43,130 bases of DNA from assembly GCA_041161065.1 (NCBI GenBank), contig JBEAVE010000001.1:1-43130 (forward strand). Direction: 5' to 3'. The stretch is from DYRG01 sp041161065 (GTDB lineage: Bacteria > Pseudomonadota > Gammaproteobacteria > Beggiatoales > Beggiatoaceae). Position numbers and translations under genes: made by a program. Each line of letters starts with the position of its first letter. Within the stretch, counting starts at the first letter, position 1. This document shows positions 34,861 through 43,130 of this stretch, piece after piece. Below the pieces are notes generated by a model. The model did no database searches, was not told where the DNA came from, and saw nothing but the letters and a program-made list of their open reading frames with translations.

Positions 34861-34897
34861 AAAACATTTCTTCCTTGAAAAGTGTCAAACCAAAAAA

Positions 34898-35656
34898 TTA
34901 AGGGGGTGTTGCATAATGATTGTTAGGAAATGGATTGGCTTGTTTGCGGCGTTGAATATCATTTAATTGTTGCCAATTTGTTCCCTGTTCTTCAAAAGCC
35001 GCTATTCCAATAACGCCAACATTCGTTGTTTCTCCATATTTTTGAGCAGAATAACTTTGTGGAACAGCACTAAAACGAAATGCGGCAACAGTATTATTGC
35101 TCTGACGAAAACCTTCAACATTCAAATGTCCAAAAGGCTCGATTAAATAACCGCGTTTGCTCAAAGAAGCACTTTTCCCATCTAACACATCTAATCCATC
35201 AACGGACAAAACCACTTCTAATCGAACGGCGGTGTGATTTTGCACAGAAATAATATAACGTGAATTGATTTCACCAGAAACATAATATTGGTTATTACTT
35301 ATTAAAGTGGGTAAAACATTTCCGCGTTCATCAGTTAAACCAAACGAAAGATAACCCGTTGGTAGTTTAATTAACGAGTTATTTGTTATGGCAGAATGCC
35401 CGATCATGTTTTGAATACCCACGCGGTCATTGTAATAAATCATGCCCTGTGTTAATGGAGAGTTGCTTGCGCGAATGAAAGGTGTTTTTGTAACATCAGA
35501 ATAGCGGGTTTCTCCCCACGCCGTACCTAATCCTTGACGTTGTTCTGTTTTAGAAGTGATGGCGGCATTTCCTATGCTGGGTGCAGCACTTTCTTGAACA
35601 GATATTTTCGAGCAACTAACCAATAAAAATAAAAGAATAAATCCATATTTTTTCAT
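34898..35656 (-). CDS. Conserved lipoprotein of unknown function
   Basis: A 252-residue lipoprotein: the short signal peptide ends with a lipobox (F-L-L-V-S-C15), so it is membrane-anchored. The C-terminal region includes RYIISVQNHTAVRLEVVLSVDGLDVLDGK and GHLNVEGFRQSNNTVAAFRFSAV, a beta-rich domain that I recall in uncharacterised proteins of several proteobacteria and planctomycetes. No enzymatic motif is seen. It leads the same-strand group with MacA and the ATPase. Confidence 0.75.
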   Translation of the reverse strand: MKKYGFILLFLLVSCSKISVQESAAPSIGNAAITSKTEQRQGLGTAWGETRYSDVTKTPFIRASNSPLTQGMIYYNDRVGIQNMIGHSAITNNSLIKLPTGYLSFGLTDERGNVLPTLISNNQYYVSGEINSRYIISVQNHTAVRLEVVLSVDGLDVLDGKSASLSKRGYLIEPFGHLNVEGFRQSNNTVAAFRFSAVPQSYSAQKYGETTNVGVIGIAAFEEQGTNWQQLNDIQRRKQANPFPNNHYATPP

Positions 35657-35666
35657 TAAATAATCC

Positions 35667-35697
35667 TCAAAAAAAAGTGCTAGTTATTCTAGCACTT
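35667..35697 (-). terminator. Rho-independent terminator of the FmdB-like gene
   Basis: A 9-bp perfect stem (AAGTGCTAG 35675-35683 with CTAGCACTT 35689-35697), five-base loop, then a run of T on the minus strand (35674-35669). It lies between the FmdB-like gene and the lipoprotein gene, making the latter a separate transcription unit. Confidence 0.85.
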
Positions 35698-35704
35698 ATT
35701 ATTT

Positions 35705-35965
35705 CTAGGCATCCGCCAAACCTGCACACGATCCGCACTGTCCTGTTCCACAAGCGGGAGGCGGTTCAGCGGGTTTGTTTTGATTACCTTTGAAATCCGT
35801 TGCGTACCAACCTGTTCCTTTGAGATGAAACCCCGCCGCAGAAATGCGTTTTTGCAAAGAATCTTTCTCGCAAGCGGGACAGGTAATTAACGGCTCGTCA
35901 TTCATTTTTTGCAAGGCTTCTAATTCATGACCGCAATCAGTACAACTATATTCATAAATAGGCAT
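35705..35965 (-). CDS. FmdB-family zinc-ribbon protein
   Basis: An 86-residue regulatory-type protein. The N-terminal zinc ribbon is MPIYEYSCTDCGHELEALQK with a second CPAC pair, giving C8-x2-C11 and C31-x2-C34. The Cys-rich tail (CGTGQCGSC) is common in gammaproteobacterial members. The start at 35965 (MPIYEY) is family-typical and has AGGAG before it; an ORF ATG 25 codons upstream is not supported. The function of the family is unclear. Confidence 0.9.
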   Translation of the reverse strand: MPIYEYSCTDCGHELEALQKMNDEPLITCPACEKDSLQKRISAAGFHLKGTGWYATDFKGNQNKPAEPPPACGTGQCGSCAGLADA

Positions 35966-36114
35966 AAGAACTCCTGTGGTTTTGCCAATGGAAAAGAACG
36001 CTAACTTGTCGATAATTAAGGGCATTTCGCATTTTCTCAAGACAAACTTATCGCTTTGTACGTCAAAAGTTTATGCCATCTGTCGCTTAATCCATCGAAC
36101 CCAATTTAATCGCT

Positions 36115-36120
36115 TATAAT
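36115..36120 (+). promoter_or_regulatory. TATAAT -10 box upstream of the YbhN-like gene
   Basis: Perfect TATAAT at 36115-36120, 30 bases before the gene's ATG at 36150. The -35 is poor at standard spacing. Confidence 0.35.
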
Positions 36121-36149
36121 GGCATATTTTTAGAAATGATGGATCGCGT

Positions 36150-37130
36150 ATGCGCGTAAAACACGGATTATTAGCGGCGGGAATGATTTTAAGCATTGGC
36201 TTATTGATAACCGTTTTTATGAAATTAGATTGGCAGGTTTTTTGGCTTGCGATTCAAAAACTTGATTTCAAATTATTGTGGTTTGCGTGGACGCTCATTG
36301 TAATCAATATTGCCATAAGATCGTTGCGTTGGTTGATTATTACGGGCAATCCGCTGCGACAATTTCCGGCGTTTTGGGAAGCGGGCAATATTGGTTATTT
36401 GGGCAACACTATTTATCCGGCGCGCGCGGGAGAAGCCTTACGAATCATTGCGATACATCATTTCACCCAGTTACCTTTCGGTCATGCGCTGAGCAGTTCG
36501 TTGATTGATCGGTTGTTGGATATTTTGATTTTGGGACTATTGGCGATGCTGGTGATGACGATTCACGGCGGACATTTGTTGCATTCTGCGTTGCTTGAAT
36601 GGTTACCGTATGGTGTGGCGGGTGGAGTTTTAAGTATCGGAATAATCATACATTTTGCTCGACCGTTGGCGGATTTTGTTGAATCACGGACTTGGCAGAG
36701 CGCGTGGGCGAAAAAATTTCAGCGGCTTTTACATCAAGCGGTCGATGGCTTAAAAACCCTGCAACGTCCGGGTCAATTGTCGCTCATTTTGCTGATCACG
36801 CTGGGGGTGTACGGTTTAGATGCCTTCACGCGCACGCAAATTATGCAGGCGATGGGCTGGGATTTGCCTTTTGACGCGGCTTTGACGGTGATTGTGTTTG
36901 TGGTAGCGGGATCGTTGCTGCCGTCCGCACCCGGATACGTTGGGATTTATCAAGTGGCTTGCATTATGGCGTTGGGTTTTTACCACATTCCGGCGGCGGA
37001 AGCGGTGGCGTTTTCGTTAGTGATGCAACTATCTGAATTTATAGTAATTATCACGCAAGGGTTGATTTCCATTTCGTTGCGCGGCTTTAATTTAACCGCT
37101 GCCCGACGCGAAGCCGAAGCTGACATCTAA
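36150..37130 (+). CDS. Lysylphosphatidylglycerol synthase TM region / YbhN-like membrane protein
   Basis: A 326-residue polytopic inner-membrane protein of the UPF0104/YbhN (LPG_synthase_TM) group, with about eight membrane helices. Family motifs visible are IRSLRWLIIT (loop), GYLGNTIYPARAGEALRI around 85-105, SSSLIDRLLDILIL, and SLLPSAPGYVGIYQVA near 250. It lacks the MprF catalytic domain, so it is not a lysyl-transferase itself. Family members are thought to flip or move lipids, but the substrate is unknown. It is monocistronic with a terminator shared with the convergent OmpA-TolC gene. Confidence 0.88.
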   Translation: MRVKHGLLAAGMILSIGLLITVFMKLDWQVFWLAIQKLDFKLLWFAWTLIVINIAIRSLRWLIITGNPLRQFPAFWEAGNIGYLGNTIYPARAGEALRIIAIHHFTQLPFGHALSSSLIDRLLDILILGLLAMLVMTIHGGHLLHSALLEWLPYGVAGGVLSIGIIIHFARPLADFVESRTWQSAWAKKFQRLLHQAVDGLKTLQRPGQLSLILLITLGVYGLDAFTRTQIMQAMGWDLPFDAALTVIVFVVAGSLLPSAPGYVGIYQVACIMALGFYHIPAAEAVAFSLVMQLSEFIVIITQGLISISLRGFNLTAARREAEADI

Positions 37131-37132
37131 CT

Positions 37133-37165
37133 CAAAAAAAATCCCCATTTCTGGGGACATTTTCG
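37133..37165. terminator. Bidirectional terminator between convergent genes
   Basis: A stem TCCCCA (37142-37147) with TGGGGA (37152-37157) and TTTC loop, flanked by a run of A (37135-37141) and by CATTTTC. It can end the YbhN-like gene on the plus strand and the OmpA-TolC gene on the minus strand. Confidence 0.75.
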
Positions 37166-37170
37166 CCAAT

Positions 37171-39396
37171 TTATTGGGGCAATCCTTCGGGATACGTCGG
37201 TTCAGATTTGTCGAGCTGTTTCAAACGCATCACAGGTAATTTGGTTTGATCGTCTTGTTCTTCCTGCGGAGAAATCCGTCGCGCTTCCAAAAATAACCCC
37301 GTTGCTCTATCCAAGTTGCTATGCGAAATATTATAAGCAATGTAACTTTGGAGAAAGGCTTGTTCGGCTTCAGAAAGTTTCTTTTGAGCGTCGAGCAGTT
37401 GCTCTAAAAATCTGCTTTGATCAGAAACCAATAATCCCACACTTCGCCGCGCTTCAAAATAATCCAAGTTTTTCTTATACGCCAACATAGCTTGATATTG
37501 ACTTAACATTTCACGATAAGCAGTATCTAATTCTCTCACCGCAACCTGCACTTCCAATAACACAGTTTCTATCGTAACTCTTAATTGATCGGTCATTTGC
37601 CGCAATTCAATTTGACGGCGACGATGGCGCGCTTCAGCAACCCGATTTCCTAAAGGAATATCTAACATTAATCCAACCGTATAATTAGGATAAAGGGGTT
37701 TGAATTGATCGTCATAAGCCCCTTTCATATCATAATTTCCTCGCAATCCGTGCAATGACGCATCTACCACAAAATTCAACACAGGCATTAACTCGTTCTT
37801 TGTCATATTTGTTCTAATTGCACCCGCTTTTACTTGACGAAAGGCTTGTTGAATTTCAGGGCGACGATTTAAAGCAATGGCGGCGGCTTTTGTAATGTCG
37901 GTGGGCATTTTAAGCATTTTAGGTGGATCAGCCGTGACTAATTCAAATTTTTCATGCGCAATTAACTCAGGATCGTTAATCAAAGAAAGCAATTTTCCTT
38001 CCGCATTTCTTACCGCTTGTTCCGAACGAATGCTCGCGGCATAACGCGCAATTTTCTCTGAATTGGCTAACGCGATTTGATGGGTCATTGCATCGACGGT
38101 TTTTCTCGCCTCTAATTCTGCAACAATTTTCTCTGCTTCAGAAAAGAGTTTTTTCTTTTGTAACAAATGCGCCCGTTCTAAATACAACGCCCAATACGAT
38201 CTTTCCACTTCTAACAAATGCGCAGAAACCTGCCGTAGAAACTCATCAATTGAAATACTATGATCGACTTTTGAAACCTCAAGTTGGCTTTCATTGTACT
38301 CAAAACCTACACCATTTAATAACGGTTGTTTCAAACTCAATGTCAAATCCGCATAAGCCTGATCATAAGGAGAAAAATACTTAGAGTTGTTATTACGTTT
38401 TCCTAAGGTTTGAGATAAAGAAACATCTGCGCCCGTTGCAAACTTTTTCCTCAAACCTACATCAACGGTTGTTTGATGTTCTCTATATCGATCATTTGGC
38501 GTTCCTGTTTCTAAAGAAGTGCTGGTGGGTTTATCAATATCGAAATATTTTCCTTCCACAAACAAATGCGGATCAAATGCGCCGTTTGCTTCATCAACTA
38601 CGGTTTTACGAATTAATGGTAAATCACTAAACACTCTGATTTGATTAGAATATTTCAAAGAACGCAACAAAACTTCTTCCAATTTTGAAAAGGTACGTTG
38701 TTCTGATTTTGGGTTCATTTTATCGGTGACTAAAGGTTGCCACCAAGGCATATAATTCTCTGGAATCGCAGTAAGTTTCAATTCCTCTTCAGGGTTTTCT
38801 ATAAATTGAATTGTGGGTTTGTCGACGCTTTCAGTTTGGGTTTGAACTTCCACGCGGCGGTTCTTTGATTTTCCTTCCGCTGTGGCATTACTTGCAATGG
38901 GTTTATCTGCGCCTTTTCCTTCAAAAGAAATTTGTTTATCCGTCAAACCCAAATATTCTTTCAAATAATCGGCGACGTTCTTTGCGCGGGCAACCGATAA
39001 AACTTGATTGTTTTCAAAGGTACTTCTTAACGCCCCACCAATCGGTGCACTATCGGTGTGTCCAATCACGTTGATATGCTGTGCATTCAAATCTGCACGG
39101 GCTTTTAAGAGAGCAACTTTCTCACGAATCATGGCTTTTGCTTCATCAGTTAAATCGGCTTGACCATTGGGATAATAAGTGTGCAATGTAATCACACCTT
39201 TCTTATCGCCATCTTTAGGAAAAATTAACCGAAAATGAAACCGATATTTTGAAGGATCGCTGGTTAATTTAGCGGCTTTTTCTTGATATTCTTGCAAAAC
39301 AGGTTCTGCAATATCTTCATAACGTTTCTGCCAACTTTGACCACACCCATTGACCAATAAACTAGAAACCACTACATAAAGCCATTTTCTTCTCAT
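37171..39396 (-). CDS. OmpA-TolC fusion outer-membrane lipoprotein
   Basis: A 741-residue protein. The signal peptide ends in a lipobox-like V-N-G-C18. Residues about 68-190 are an OmpA C-terminal domain for peptidoglycan binding (VIGHTDSAPIGG, LSVARAKNVADYLKEYLG, ISFEGKGADKPIASN, NRRVEV). Residues about 235-705 are an outer-membrane efflux (TolC) domain with two repeats of long helices and barrel strands (LKQPLLNGVGFEYNES, RRPEIQQAFRQVKAG, SVGLLVSDQSRFLEQLLDAQ). Topology is consistent: lipid anchor and OmpA domain in the periplasm, then the tunnel. It starts 15 bases after the giant repeat protein, with a GGGG Shine-Dalgarno, so they form one operon. Confidence 0.92.
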   Translation of the reverse strand: MRRKWLYVVVSSLLVNGCGQSWQKRYEDIAEPVLQEYQEKAAKLTSDPSKYRFHFRLIFPKDGDKKGVITLHTYYPNGQADLTDEAKAMIREKVALLKARADLNAQHINVIGHTDSAPIGGALRSTFENNQVLSVARAKNVADYLKEYLGLTDKQISFEGKGADKPIASNATAEGKSKNRRVEVQTQTESVDKPTIQFIENPEEELKLTAIPENYMPWWQPLVTDKMNPKSEQRTFSKLEEVLLRSLKYSNQIRVFSDLPLIRKTVVDEANGAFDPHLFVEGKYFDIDKPTSTSLETGTPNDRYREHQTTVDVGLRKKFATGADVSLSQTLGKRNNNSKYFSPYDQAYADLTLSLKQPLLNGVGFEYNESQLEVSKVDHSISIDEFLRQVSAHLLEVERSYWALYLERAHLLQKKKLFSEAEKIVAELEARKTVDAMTHQIALANSEKIARYAASIRSEQAVRNAEGKLLSLINDPELIAHEKFELVTADPPKMLKMPTDITKAAAIALNRRPEIQQAFRQVKAGAIRTNMTKNELMPVLNFVVDASLHGLRGNYDMKGAYDDQFKPLYPNYTVGLMLDIPLGNRVAEARHRRRQIELRQMTDQLRVTIETVLLEVQVAVRELDTAYREMLSQYQAMLAYKKNLDYFEARRSVGLLVSDQSRFLEQLLDAQKKLSEAEQAFLQSYIAYNISHSNLDRATGLFLEARRISPQEEQDDQTKLPVMRLKQLDKSEPTYPEGLPQ

Positions 39397-39411
39397 TACA
39401 AACCCCTTTTC

Positions 39412-42400
39412 TTATGCTGATGCTTGCGTTGTTGTACTCGACTTTGCAACAAATTCATACGATTTGAAATTGTCCCATGTAATCGCAATTGGATAATTAT
39501 ACGCCCGATGTAATGCTTCTAAAATTTCATTCGGTGCAAACGCCATCATTGTACTAATCGACAACTCGTGACTAAAGAACAATTGGCTATTAATGGCGGG
39601 CGTGAAAAACGTCCGCATATCAAATACGCTCATGACGTTGTTGTTATACAGCGCGGGTAATTGTTCTACTCTAATAGAATGTGGCGCGTCCCACAATACC
39701 AAATTCGGGAAGTTCATTAACCAATTTCCTCCCGTATCTGCCATAACTGTATTGCTCCCCAGTTCCACTCCATTATCATCATAAAGTTTCAATGTCACAG
39801 ACGTACCCGGTGCAACCATGCCACTATAAATCGGTGCAACAGGTAAAGGCGGCAATTTGAACTGAATATCATTAGGATCAAATAACCGTTTTTCTTTTAT
39901 GCCCTGATGCACGAGATGTTCTTCATAATAGAAATAGGTAAATCCTTCATCTGGAATATAAGGATTAATCGGTTTTGTGGGTTTCTCAGGTTGCGTGGGT
40001 TTCTCTACATTTCCTATGAGGTTGTTCACATCATTTGAAATGTTATTGGAAGGTGTTGGATCATTTGCTGGATTGTTATCATCAATAACCGTTACCACGC
40101 TATCAAATGAATGCACTTTTGAAATGTCCAATGTTGGATTAATGGTTGCTGTTACGGTAAAGACTTTTGTTTCACCAATCCCCAATTGATCCAATATCCA
40201 AATGATTTCTCCATTCGCAATTTTTCCTCCATCAGATGCACTAATATTAATTAATACATCTGCGGGTAAAATATCTTTAATAACAACCTGTTGTCCATTT
40301 GCTTGACCGATATTTTGAACCGTAATGGTATAAGTAATGGTTTGTCCGATTTTAACGCTAGAAACCCCATCATCAATTGTTACTTTGTAATCGGGTATTT
40401 TCTCTGGTTCATTCGGTTGAGAATTAGGCTGAAAACCAAACAACGCATTTTGATAAAACTCCCCATTTTGCAAGGAATGTTCTAAAGTCGTGGGCGTGGT
40501 GGGGTGATAACCGTCAATTCCCCCTGTCGTAACACGGTAATTGCCTGCTTGTAACCCTTTGATTTGATAGACCCCATTTGGATCAGTTTGCGTGCGAATG
40601 ATCACATCGTCCGCCGTCCCAAATTGCCCGTCTGCCCCCGCCCACGTCAGCGTCACGGGCACATTCGCCAATCCAACTTCGCCCGCATTCACCAGCCCAT
40701 CGCCGTTCAAATCCGCCCACACCAAATTACCAATCGCCGCCGATCCGTCCAATCCAAAATATCCAAAGTCTATTTTTAGATCAGTTTGACCGTTGGCGAG
40801 ATTAATAATCGGGCTCACATTCGAACCGATGTTTTGCGCACTTTGAACGCTCGGACTCAAGGTCACCGGAATTCCATTGATCACGCTGACTTGATATTGA
40901 CCCGCCGCTAAGTTCGTGAATAAATATTTTCCTGCAGAATCAGTCGTTTGCAGCATCACCAAATCATCGGTGGTGTTCAATAAACCATCTTGACCCGCAT
41001 AACGCAATTGAACGGTCACGCCCGCCAAACCACTTTCGCCAACTCCTTGAATCCCATCGTTATTTACGTCGTGCCAGATGTAATCCCCGATCGATCCCGT
41101 CCCCTTAAACCCAAAGTCCTCTTTTAAATTTATTTCTCCGTTTGCTAACGTGACATTGAAAATTGCGGGCGTGGTGTTTAATAACCCATTGATGGGATTG
41201 ACTTTTACTTGATATTGACTGGCGGGCAATCCACTAAATAAATACTGACCATTCGCATCGGTGGTGGTCGTTGCGCTAATATCGTCGCCCGTTCCAAACA
41301 CCCCATCGCCACCCGGGTGAATTAACGTAACCACTTGATTTGCAATCCCTTTTTCGCCGTTATTTTGAACGCCGTCGCCATTCGAGTCTAAAAATACCGT
41401 GTCGCCAATCTTGCCCGTCCCGTAGATAACCCCTTGATATCCAAAGTCTTGTTTTAGATCATGAGCTCCAGACGTGAGATTAATAATCGGGCTCACATTT
41501 GAACCAATATTTTGTGCACTTTGAACGCTCGGACTCAAGGTCACCGGAATCCCATTGATCACGCTGACTTGATATTGACCCGCCGCTAAGTTCGTGAATA
41601 AATATTTTCCTGCAGAATCAGTCGTTTGCGTTTGAATCACATCATCAGCGTTGCCTAAAACCCCATCGTTTCCAGCACTTCTCAACTGAACAACCACACC
41701 CGCCAAACCACTTTCGCCAACCCCTTGAATCCCATCGTTATTTTGGTCATACCACACAAAATCCCCGATCGATCCCGACACTTTTAATCCAAAATCTTGC
41801 TTCAGATTGGTTTCGCCAATCCCCAAGCTCACATTCAACGTGGACGGGGTAGTCGCACTTAACCCATTGGAAACATTGGATAATTCGACTTTATAATGCC
41901 CGCTCGGTAAGCCATTAAATAAATATTTGCCCGCAGAGTCCGTAGTAGTATTTTCGATCACATCATCGGCAGTATTAAATAAACCGTCTTTGCCCGCAAA
42001 GGTGAGCTTAACCCCTTGATTCGCAACGCCTATTTCGCCATTATTTTGTGTGCCGTCACCGTTCGCATCTAAAAAGACTGTGTCGCCAATCTTCCCAAGC
42101 CCTTGATAACCAAAGTCAATATCTTCACGATGATCGCCGGTCGGCAGCACAATCTTCGTCGCATTATTGTCGAGCGTGATCGTTAATCCCGCAGGCAAAG
42201 TAGCAGAATCCACCTTGACTTGATATTGCCCGCCGCTCAATCCGTCGAATAAATAGTTGCCCGAAGCGTCGGTAGTCGTTGATCTTAAAAGAGAATCGTC
42301 GGGCGTGCCAATGATCCCATCGACTCCCGCCCCGTATAAATTCAACCGCACTCCCGCTAAGCCAGCCTCGCCAACTTGTTGAATTTTATCGCCATTTTGA

Positions 42401-43130
42401 TCCAACCACACCGTGTCCCCAATCCACGAATTCCCTTTTAATCCAAAGTCTTCTTTTAGATCAACTTGACCCGCCGCCAAATTCACATTTAAAAGGGACG
42501 GCGTGGTGTTCGATAAACCGGTCGGGGTTTGGATCGACACTTGATAGGACGCAGGCGGCAACCCGTTGAATAAATATTTTCCTGATAAATCAGTGGTTTG
42601 CGTGCGAATTACATCGTCGGCGTTGCCCAAAATTCCATCGTTTCCAGCACTTCTCAACTGGACAACCACCCCCGACACTCCGATTTCACCGTTGTTTTGA
42701 ATGCCGTCGCCATTGCTGTCGATCCAAACTAAATCGCCGATCTGACCATTCGCATTCACCCCAAAATCCACATCGGTGCGATGCTCATTTTCCTGTAAAT
42801 TCAAAGACTTCGCCGATGGCGTGGTGAATTGCGCACCCGCCGGCAACGTATCCGGATTCACCCCAACGCTTATTTGTCCTGCGTTCAAATTCCCAAACTG
42901 ATAATAACCCTTTGAATCCGTTGTGGTTTTCGTGAAAATATCATCGGCAGTGTTCAGTTTTCCATCTGCACCCGCGCTTTGTAAAATGACCTCGATCCCG
43001 CTCAGCCCAATTTCGTTAGGTTGTTGAATTCCATCACTATTTGAGTCTAACCACACCGTATCACCCACGCTTGCACCGCTGCGATTAAACCCAAAATCCA
43101 CCTTTAAGTCTTCCGCACCAGCGGGTAAAT
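39412..43130 (-). CDS. Giant SdrD-like repeat / DUF11 surface protein, 5' end beyond window
   Basis: The frame is open to the right edge; about 1,239 codons are visible and the N-terminus is missing (an apparent GTG at 43101 lies inside a repeat). It has eight full SdrD B-like repeats of about 110 residues, each beginning GD.VW.D.N.DGIQ and containing Asp-rich loops likely to bind calcium, plus the tail of a ninth. They are followed by a DUF11 domain (about 40030-40400), a Pro/Lys spacer (PTQPEKPTKPINPY), and a C-terminal region of about 150 residues unlike the repeats. No sortase motif is seen. It is probably exported and exposed on the surface, with the OmpA-TolC protein next door as candidate channel. 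Confidence 0.88.
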   Translation of the reverse strand, partial: LPAGAEDLKVDFGFNRSGASVGDTVWLDSNSDGIQQPNEIGLSGIEVILQSAGADGKLNTADDIFTKTTTDSKGYYQFGNLNAGQISVGVNPDTLPAGAQFTTPSAKSLNLQENEHRTDVDFGVNANGQIGDLVWIDSNGDGIQNNGEIGVSGVVVQLRSAGNDGILGNADDVIRTQTTDLSGKYLFNGLPPASYQVSIQTPTGLSNTTPSLLNVNLAAGQVDLKEDFGLKGNSWIGDTVWLDQNGDKIQQVGEAGLAGVRLNLYGAGVDGIIGTPDDSLLRSTTTDASGNYLFDGLSGGQYQVKVDSATLPAGLTITLDNNATKIVLPTGDHREDIDFGYQGLGKIGDTVFLDANGDGTQNNGEIGVANQGVKLTFAGKDGLFNTADDVIENTTTDSAGKYLFNGLPSGHYKVELSNVSNGLSATTPSTLNVSLGIGETNLKQDFGLKVSGSIGDFVWYDQNNDGIQGVGESGLAGVVVQLRSAGNDGVLGNADDVIQTQTTDSAGKYLFTNLAAGQYQVSVINGIPVTLSPSVQSAQNIGSNVSPIINLTSGAHDLKQDFGYQGVIYGTGKIGDTVFLDSNGDGVQNNGEKGIANQVVTLIHPGGDGVFGTGDDISATTTTDANGQYLFSGLPASQYQVKVNPINGLLNTTPAIFNVTLANGEINLKEDFGFKGTGSIGDYIWHDVNNDGIQGVGESGLAGVTVQLRYAGQDGLLNTTDDLVMLQTTDSAGKYLFTNLAAGQYQVSVINGIPVTLSPSVQSAQNIGSNVSPIINLANGQTDLKIDFGYFGLDGSAAIGNLVWADLNGDGLVNAGEVGLANVPVTLTWAGADGQFGTADDVIIRTQTDPNGVYQIKGLQAGNYRVTTGGIDGYHPTTPTTLEHSLQNGEFYQNALFGFQPNSQPNEPEKIPDYKVTIDDGVSSVKIGQTITYTITVQNIGQANGQQVVIKDILPADVLINISASDGGKIANGEIIWILDQLGIGETKVFTVTATINPTLDISKVHSFDSVVTVIDDNNPANDPTPSNNISNDVNNLIGNVEKPTQPEKPTKPINPYIPDEGFTYFYYEEHLVHQGIKEKRLFDPNDIQFKLPPLPVAPIYSGMVAPGTSVTLKLYDDNGVELGSNTVMADTGGNWLMNFPNLVLWDAPHSIRVEQLPALYNNNVMSVFDMRTFFTPAINSQLFFSHELSISTMMAFAPNEILEALHRAYNYPIAITWDNFKSYEFVAKSSTTTQASA
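40436..43130 (-). repeat. Tandem SdrD B-like coding repeats
   Basis: Eight complete coding repeats of roughly 330 bases with diverged copies. Copies alternate in type: those beginning GDTVFLD..GDG.QNNGE alternate with those beginning GD..W.D.NNDGIQGVGESG, forming a two-repeat unit of 678 bases. Within this unit 40801-40951 and 41479-41629 differ at only five of 151 positions, all silent. Confidence 0.85.

Noticed and set aside
43101..43130. A GTG at 43101 as start of the giant repeat protein
   Set aside because: The frame remains open to the window edge and the upstream codons continue a repeat (LPAGAEDLKV), so the true start lies outside.
1..43130. CRISPR arrays, tRNA or rRNA genes and prophage modules
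   Set aside because: No regularly spaced short repeats, cloverleaf-like segments, rRNA signatures or phage structural genes were found on either strand by reading.

Overview
The window reads as chromosomal DNA of an AT-rich gammaproteobacterium. LeuS, PurT, MurC, Mpl, RF1, DsbA, Glk and RluB all have the gammaproteobacterial form. The mixture of a class III PHA synthase, CHASE2-type adenylate cyclase, long SdrD-like surface repeats and an IS630-type element would suit a Thiotrichales/Beggiatoa-like sulfur bacterium, but that placement is inference from gene style, not from a marker gene. I saw no rRNA, tRNA, CRISPR array or prophage.

Layout. 1-300: left edge with the first codons of an IS630-type transposase next to a small ORF that it appears to have cut short. 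410-7967: mostly minus-strand housekeeping genes: acetyl-CoA synthetase (acs), an AI-2E/PerM-type permease, chorismate synthase (aroC), a NAD-kinase-like gene tightly paired with an SPFH/band-7 gene, and an H-NS-family protein; a plus-strand thioredoxin-like gene lies between acs and the permease. 8244-10775: leuS with its own promoter and terminator. 10890-12385: a TIR-domain/coiled-coil gene overlapping an M48 lipoprotein protease gene by ATGA. 12413-18414: a compact plus-strand run purT, CorA-like transporter, murC, mpl, phaC, nearly all joined by overlapping or abutting stop/start codons. 18479-19990: an asparagine-synthetase-like gene whose catalytic motifs have decayed. 20008-24776: prfA and dsbA (minus), glk (plus) and a CHASE2 adenylate cyclase (minus). 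24990-29161: a secreted DUF4412-like protein, a membrane histidine kinase, and a Hpt/receiver/pseudo-receiver/degenerate-GGDEF protein, probably the kinase's partner. 29130-30557: rluB and a VapBC-type toxin-antitoxin pair. 30704-32959: secreted six-EF-hand protein, ECF sigma factor, membrane anti-sigma candidate, and a small periplasmic protein. 33035-35965: a minus-strand MacA-like adaptor and ABC ATPase with no permease, a conserved lipoprotein and an FmdB zinc-ribbon protein. 36150-37130: a YbhN/LPG-synthase-type membrane protein. 37171-43130: a lipoprotein fusing an OmpA peptidoglycan-binding domain to a TolC channel, directly downstream of a very large SdrD-repeat/DUF11 surface protein whose 5' end lies beyond the window.

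The most distinctive points are the OmpA-TolC fusion with its giant repeat protein (a plausible dedicated export/surface-anchoring locus, with a permease-less MacA-ATPase pair nearby), the translationally coupled TIR/M48 pair, the EF-hand/sigma/anti-sigma operon, the NAD-kinase-like/SPFH pair, and two proteins that keep a fold but have lost active-site residues (the asparagine-synthetase-like protein, and the response regulator with decayed receiver and GGDEF modules). Start codons were moved downstream of the longest possible ORF wherever a Shine-Dalgarno sequence, promoter or family alignment pointed to a later start.
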